Source of the DNA: Azorinus chamasolen
Lineage: Eukaryota > Mollusca > Bivalvia > Cardiida > Solecurtidae
NCBI GenBank assembly: GCA_963576725.1
Contig: OY755242.1
Coordinates: forward strand, 28,248,358-28,312,357
Direction of reading: 5' to 3'
DNA: 64,000 nucleotides
The first letter of the stretch is position 1, and each line of letters opens with the position of its first letter. The notes below the pieces were generated by a model that saw only the letters and a program-made list of their open reading frames with translations, searched no databases and was not told the DNA's origin. A program made the translations under genes and the position numbers. This document shows, one piece after another, positions 62,905-64,000 of the stretch.

Positions 62905-63005
62905 AGGCCTCGAAAATTCACTCGTCCGCTTGTAATTACGAGTGGAAAGTGGTGTAGGACGAGTAGAAATTTGGATGTACACGTCCAACAGGACGAGAAG
63001 CTTTT
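62905..63005. repeat. Piece related to the hAT-like MITE at 50.7 kb
   Basis: CAGGCCTCGAAAATTCACTC, CTCGTCCGCTTG and GGACGAG blocks. Confidence 0.45.
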
Positions 63006-63430
63006 TGGGGGAGAAATAATAATGTATTTGTAGATCCAGGCCAACTCACATTTCAAACAGTTGATTCATGTACTTAGCTAATGCATGTTCAGATCTTCAA
63101 CCAGACTTCACTGTTAAACTATAAATAAAGTGTCTGCTTTAAACTTATCGACCCAATAGAACAAAAATCCACTGGACCAATCAAGAATATCTTGATCTAA
63201 TACTCATGAAAGCAGAAACTTCGTCAAATTAATGGCAAAGCAACTGATCAGGTAAATCGTGTTGATGACGCAATAAGTACACAGTTCAGACTGGCATTGG
63301 CCGCATTGCAGTTGAATGAAGTTGTCGCTATAGTCGATAATTATTTTAAACGACTATATTTCGGTGATCTCCGTTGCCTAAATACTTAGTGGACAGGCTG
63401 ACACAATGAGAAACAAGAATAACAACTTAC

Positions 63431-63520
63431 AGCGTAGTATGCAGAATTCCCGCTTTCTCAAGTCAAACTCGCGTGTTCTCTCTATCCCAACCGGAAACTA
63501 CTGTTGTTGACCTTAGTGTC
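63431..63520 (-). other. Probable 5' non-coding exon of the SLC7 gene
   Basis: Minus strand ...CATACTACGCT|GTAAGTTG is a strong donor at 63430. Upstream lies an ETS-like GTTTCCGG and a CpG-richer stretch, as in a promoter. No in-frame ATG joins to exon 1. The transcription start is not defined. Confidence 0.45.
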
Positions 63521-63804
63521 GCACACCGGTGCCCGGCCTACTTATAAATAACAACTTCCCGCAAGAGCAAATACGACCCGCAAGCATCAACTGTGTGAGA
63601 TTAGGCTTACCAAATGTTACACCATGGCATCATATTTGGCTGATTAAGAACCCTCTGGTGTTATCTTTGCATCTCGCAGATAAAAATATTATTTACCAAT
63701 CTAGCTTCCGGTTTGTACAGTAGGTGTTATTTGTGGCCACACTTTTACTGTGTTACTATGGCCTTTTGGTACTTATCTTTCATTATATATTTTGCATTCA
63801 CGAA

Positions 63805-64000
63805 TTAACCATTTACCTGTTCAATATTCATGAGTTAAAATTAATGACATTGTGAATATTTTTAGCTGAATATTTATAACGTTACATGAACACAGGATTT
63901 TTTTCACTTTGGCAAAAACTTTAAAAGTGCATCAATACAATTCCATTAGCAAACAGACCGTACCCTAGTCTGATCCGAGTCTACTATGATTGCAAAAGCG
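63805..64000 (-). mobile_element. Pal-A/B hybrid running off the window
   Basis: TTAACCATTTACCTGTTCAA, TTCATGAGTTAAAATTAATG, AGCAAACAGACCGTACCC, GAGTCTACTATGATTGC. Confidence 0.65.

Overview
The window is eukaryotic: one gene split by GT-AG introns, non-LTR retrotransposon remnants and an extremely high load of short DNA elements. The LINE types, GGAC-rich repeats and MITE density suggest a lophotrochozoan, most likely a bivalve mollusc. That is an inference from repeat style; no host marker fixes the species. No rRNA, tRNA, CRISPR or prokaryotic operon was seen.

Host gene. The right half (about 30.4-63.5 kb, minus strand) holds one well-supported gene: a heteromeric amino-acid transporter light chain of the SLC7 family, closest in motifs to b0,+AT. 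Ten coding exons with canonical splice sites and consistent phases join into a 492-residue protein. An upstream non-coding first exon is likely near 63.4-63.5 kb. A possible first exon of an unrelated plus-strand gene lies at 16.9-17.1 kb, with two CRE octamers.

Retroelements. A LINE reverse transcriptase enters from the left edge (1-1782). A decayed LINE spans 6.2-8.6 kb and a third, minus-strand, LINE spans 53.2-54.4 kb. The last two are cut up by later insertions. A mariner HTH fragment lies at 5.05-5.31 kb.

Palindromic MITEs. The dominant content is roughly 75 copies or fragments of short, nearly fully palindromic elements. For this annotation they are named as follows. Pal-A: ends TTAACCCTTTCCCTCATA. 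Pal-B: ends TTAACCCTTTACTCCAT, with ATTCATGATGTCAT near the right end. Pal-C: ends TTAACCCATTACCTCATA, arms CATTGTGATAAATAGAGCA. Pal-G: ends TTAACCCTTCGCTTGCT. Pal-H: ends TTAACCCTTACAATGCT. Pal-I: ends TTAACTCTTTGCACGCTA. All six have TTAA at both ends, as piggyBac-type elements do. Pal-D has ends TA-CAGTAAAACC, as Tc1/mariner-pogo-type elements do. Pal-E has arms TCTGACCAATCAAAAGCTTG, and Pal-F has arms CACTCTTTAGAATCGTC. Pal-A, B, C, D and G share the same hairpin tip, GCTCC-N4-GGAGC, although their arms and ends differ. Pal-A, B, G, H and I also share a conserved A-A (or T-T) mismatch in the stem. This shared architecture across two kinds of transposon end is the strongest candidate for something undescribed.

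Other DNA elements. These are a 3.96-kb TIR pair with TAA duplications, a 1.09-kb foldback element with a 9-bp duplication inside a Pal-B copy, a 503-bp TTAA-flanked CpG-rich element, two or three hAT-like MITEs and a 1.1-kb imperfect hairpin in the 5' intron of the transporter gene. Tandem arrays have periods near 48, 57-60, 66 and 150-178 bp. Many elements are nested, so the order of insertion can be read. No intact transposase for any MITE family lies in the window.
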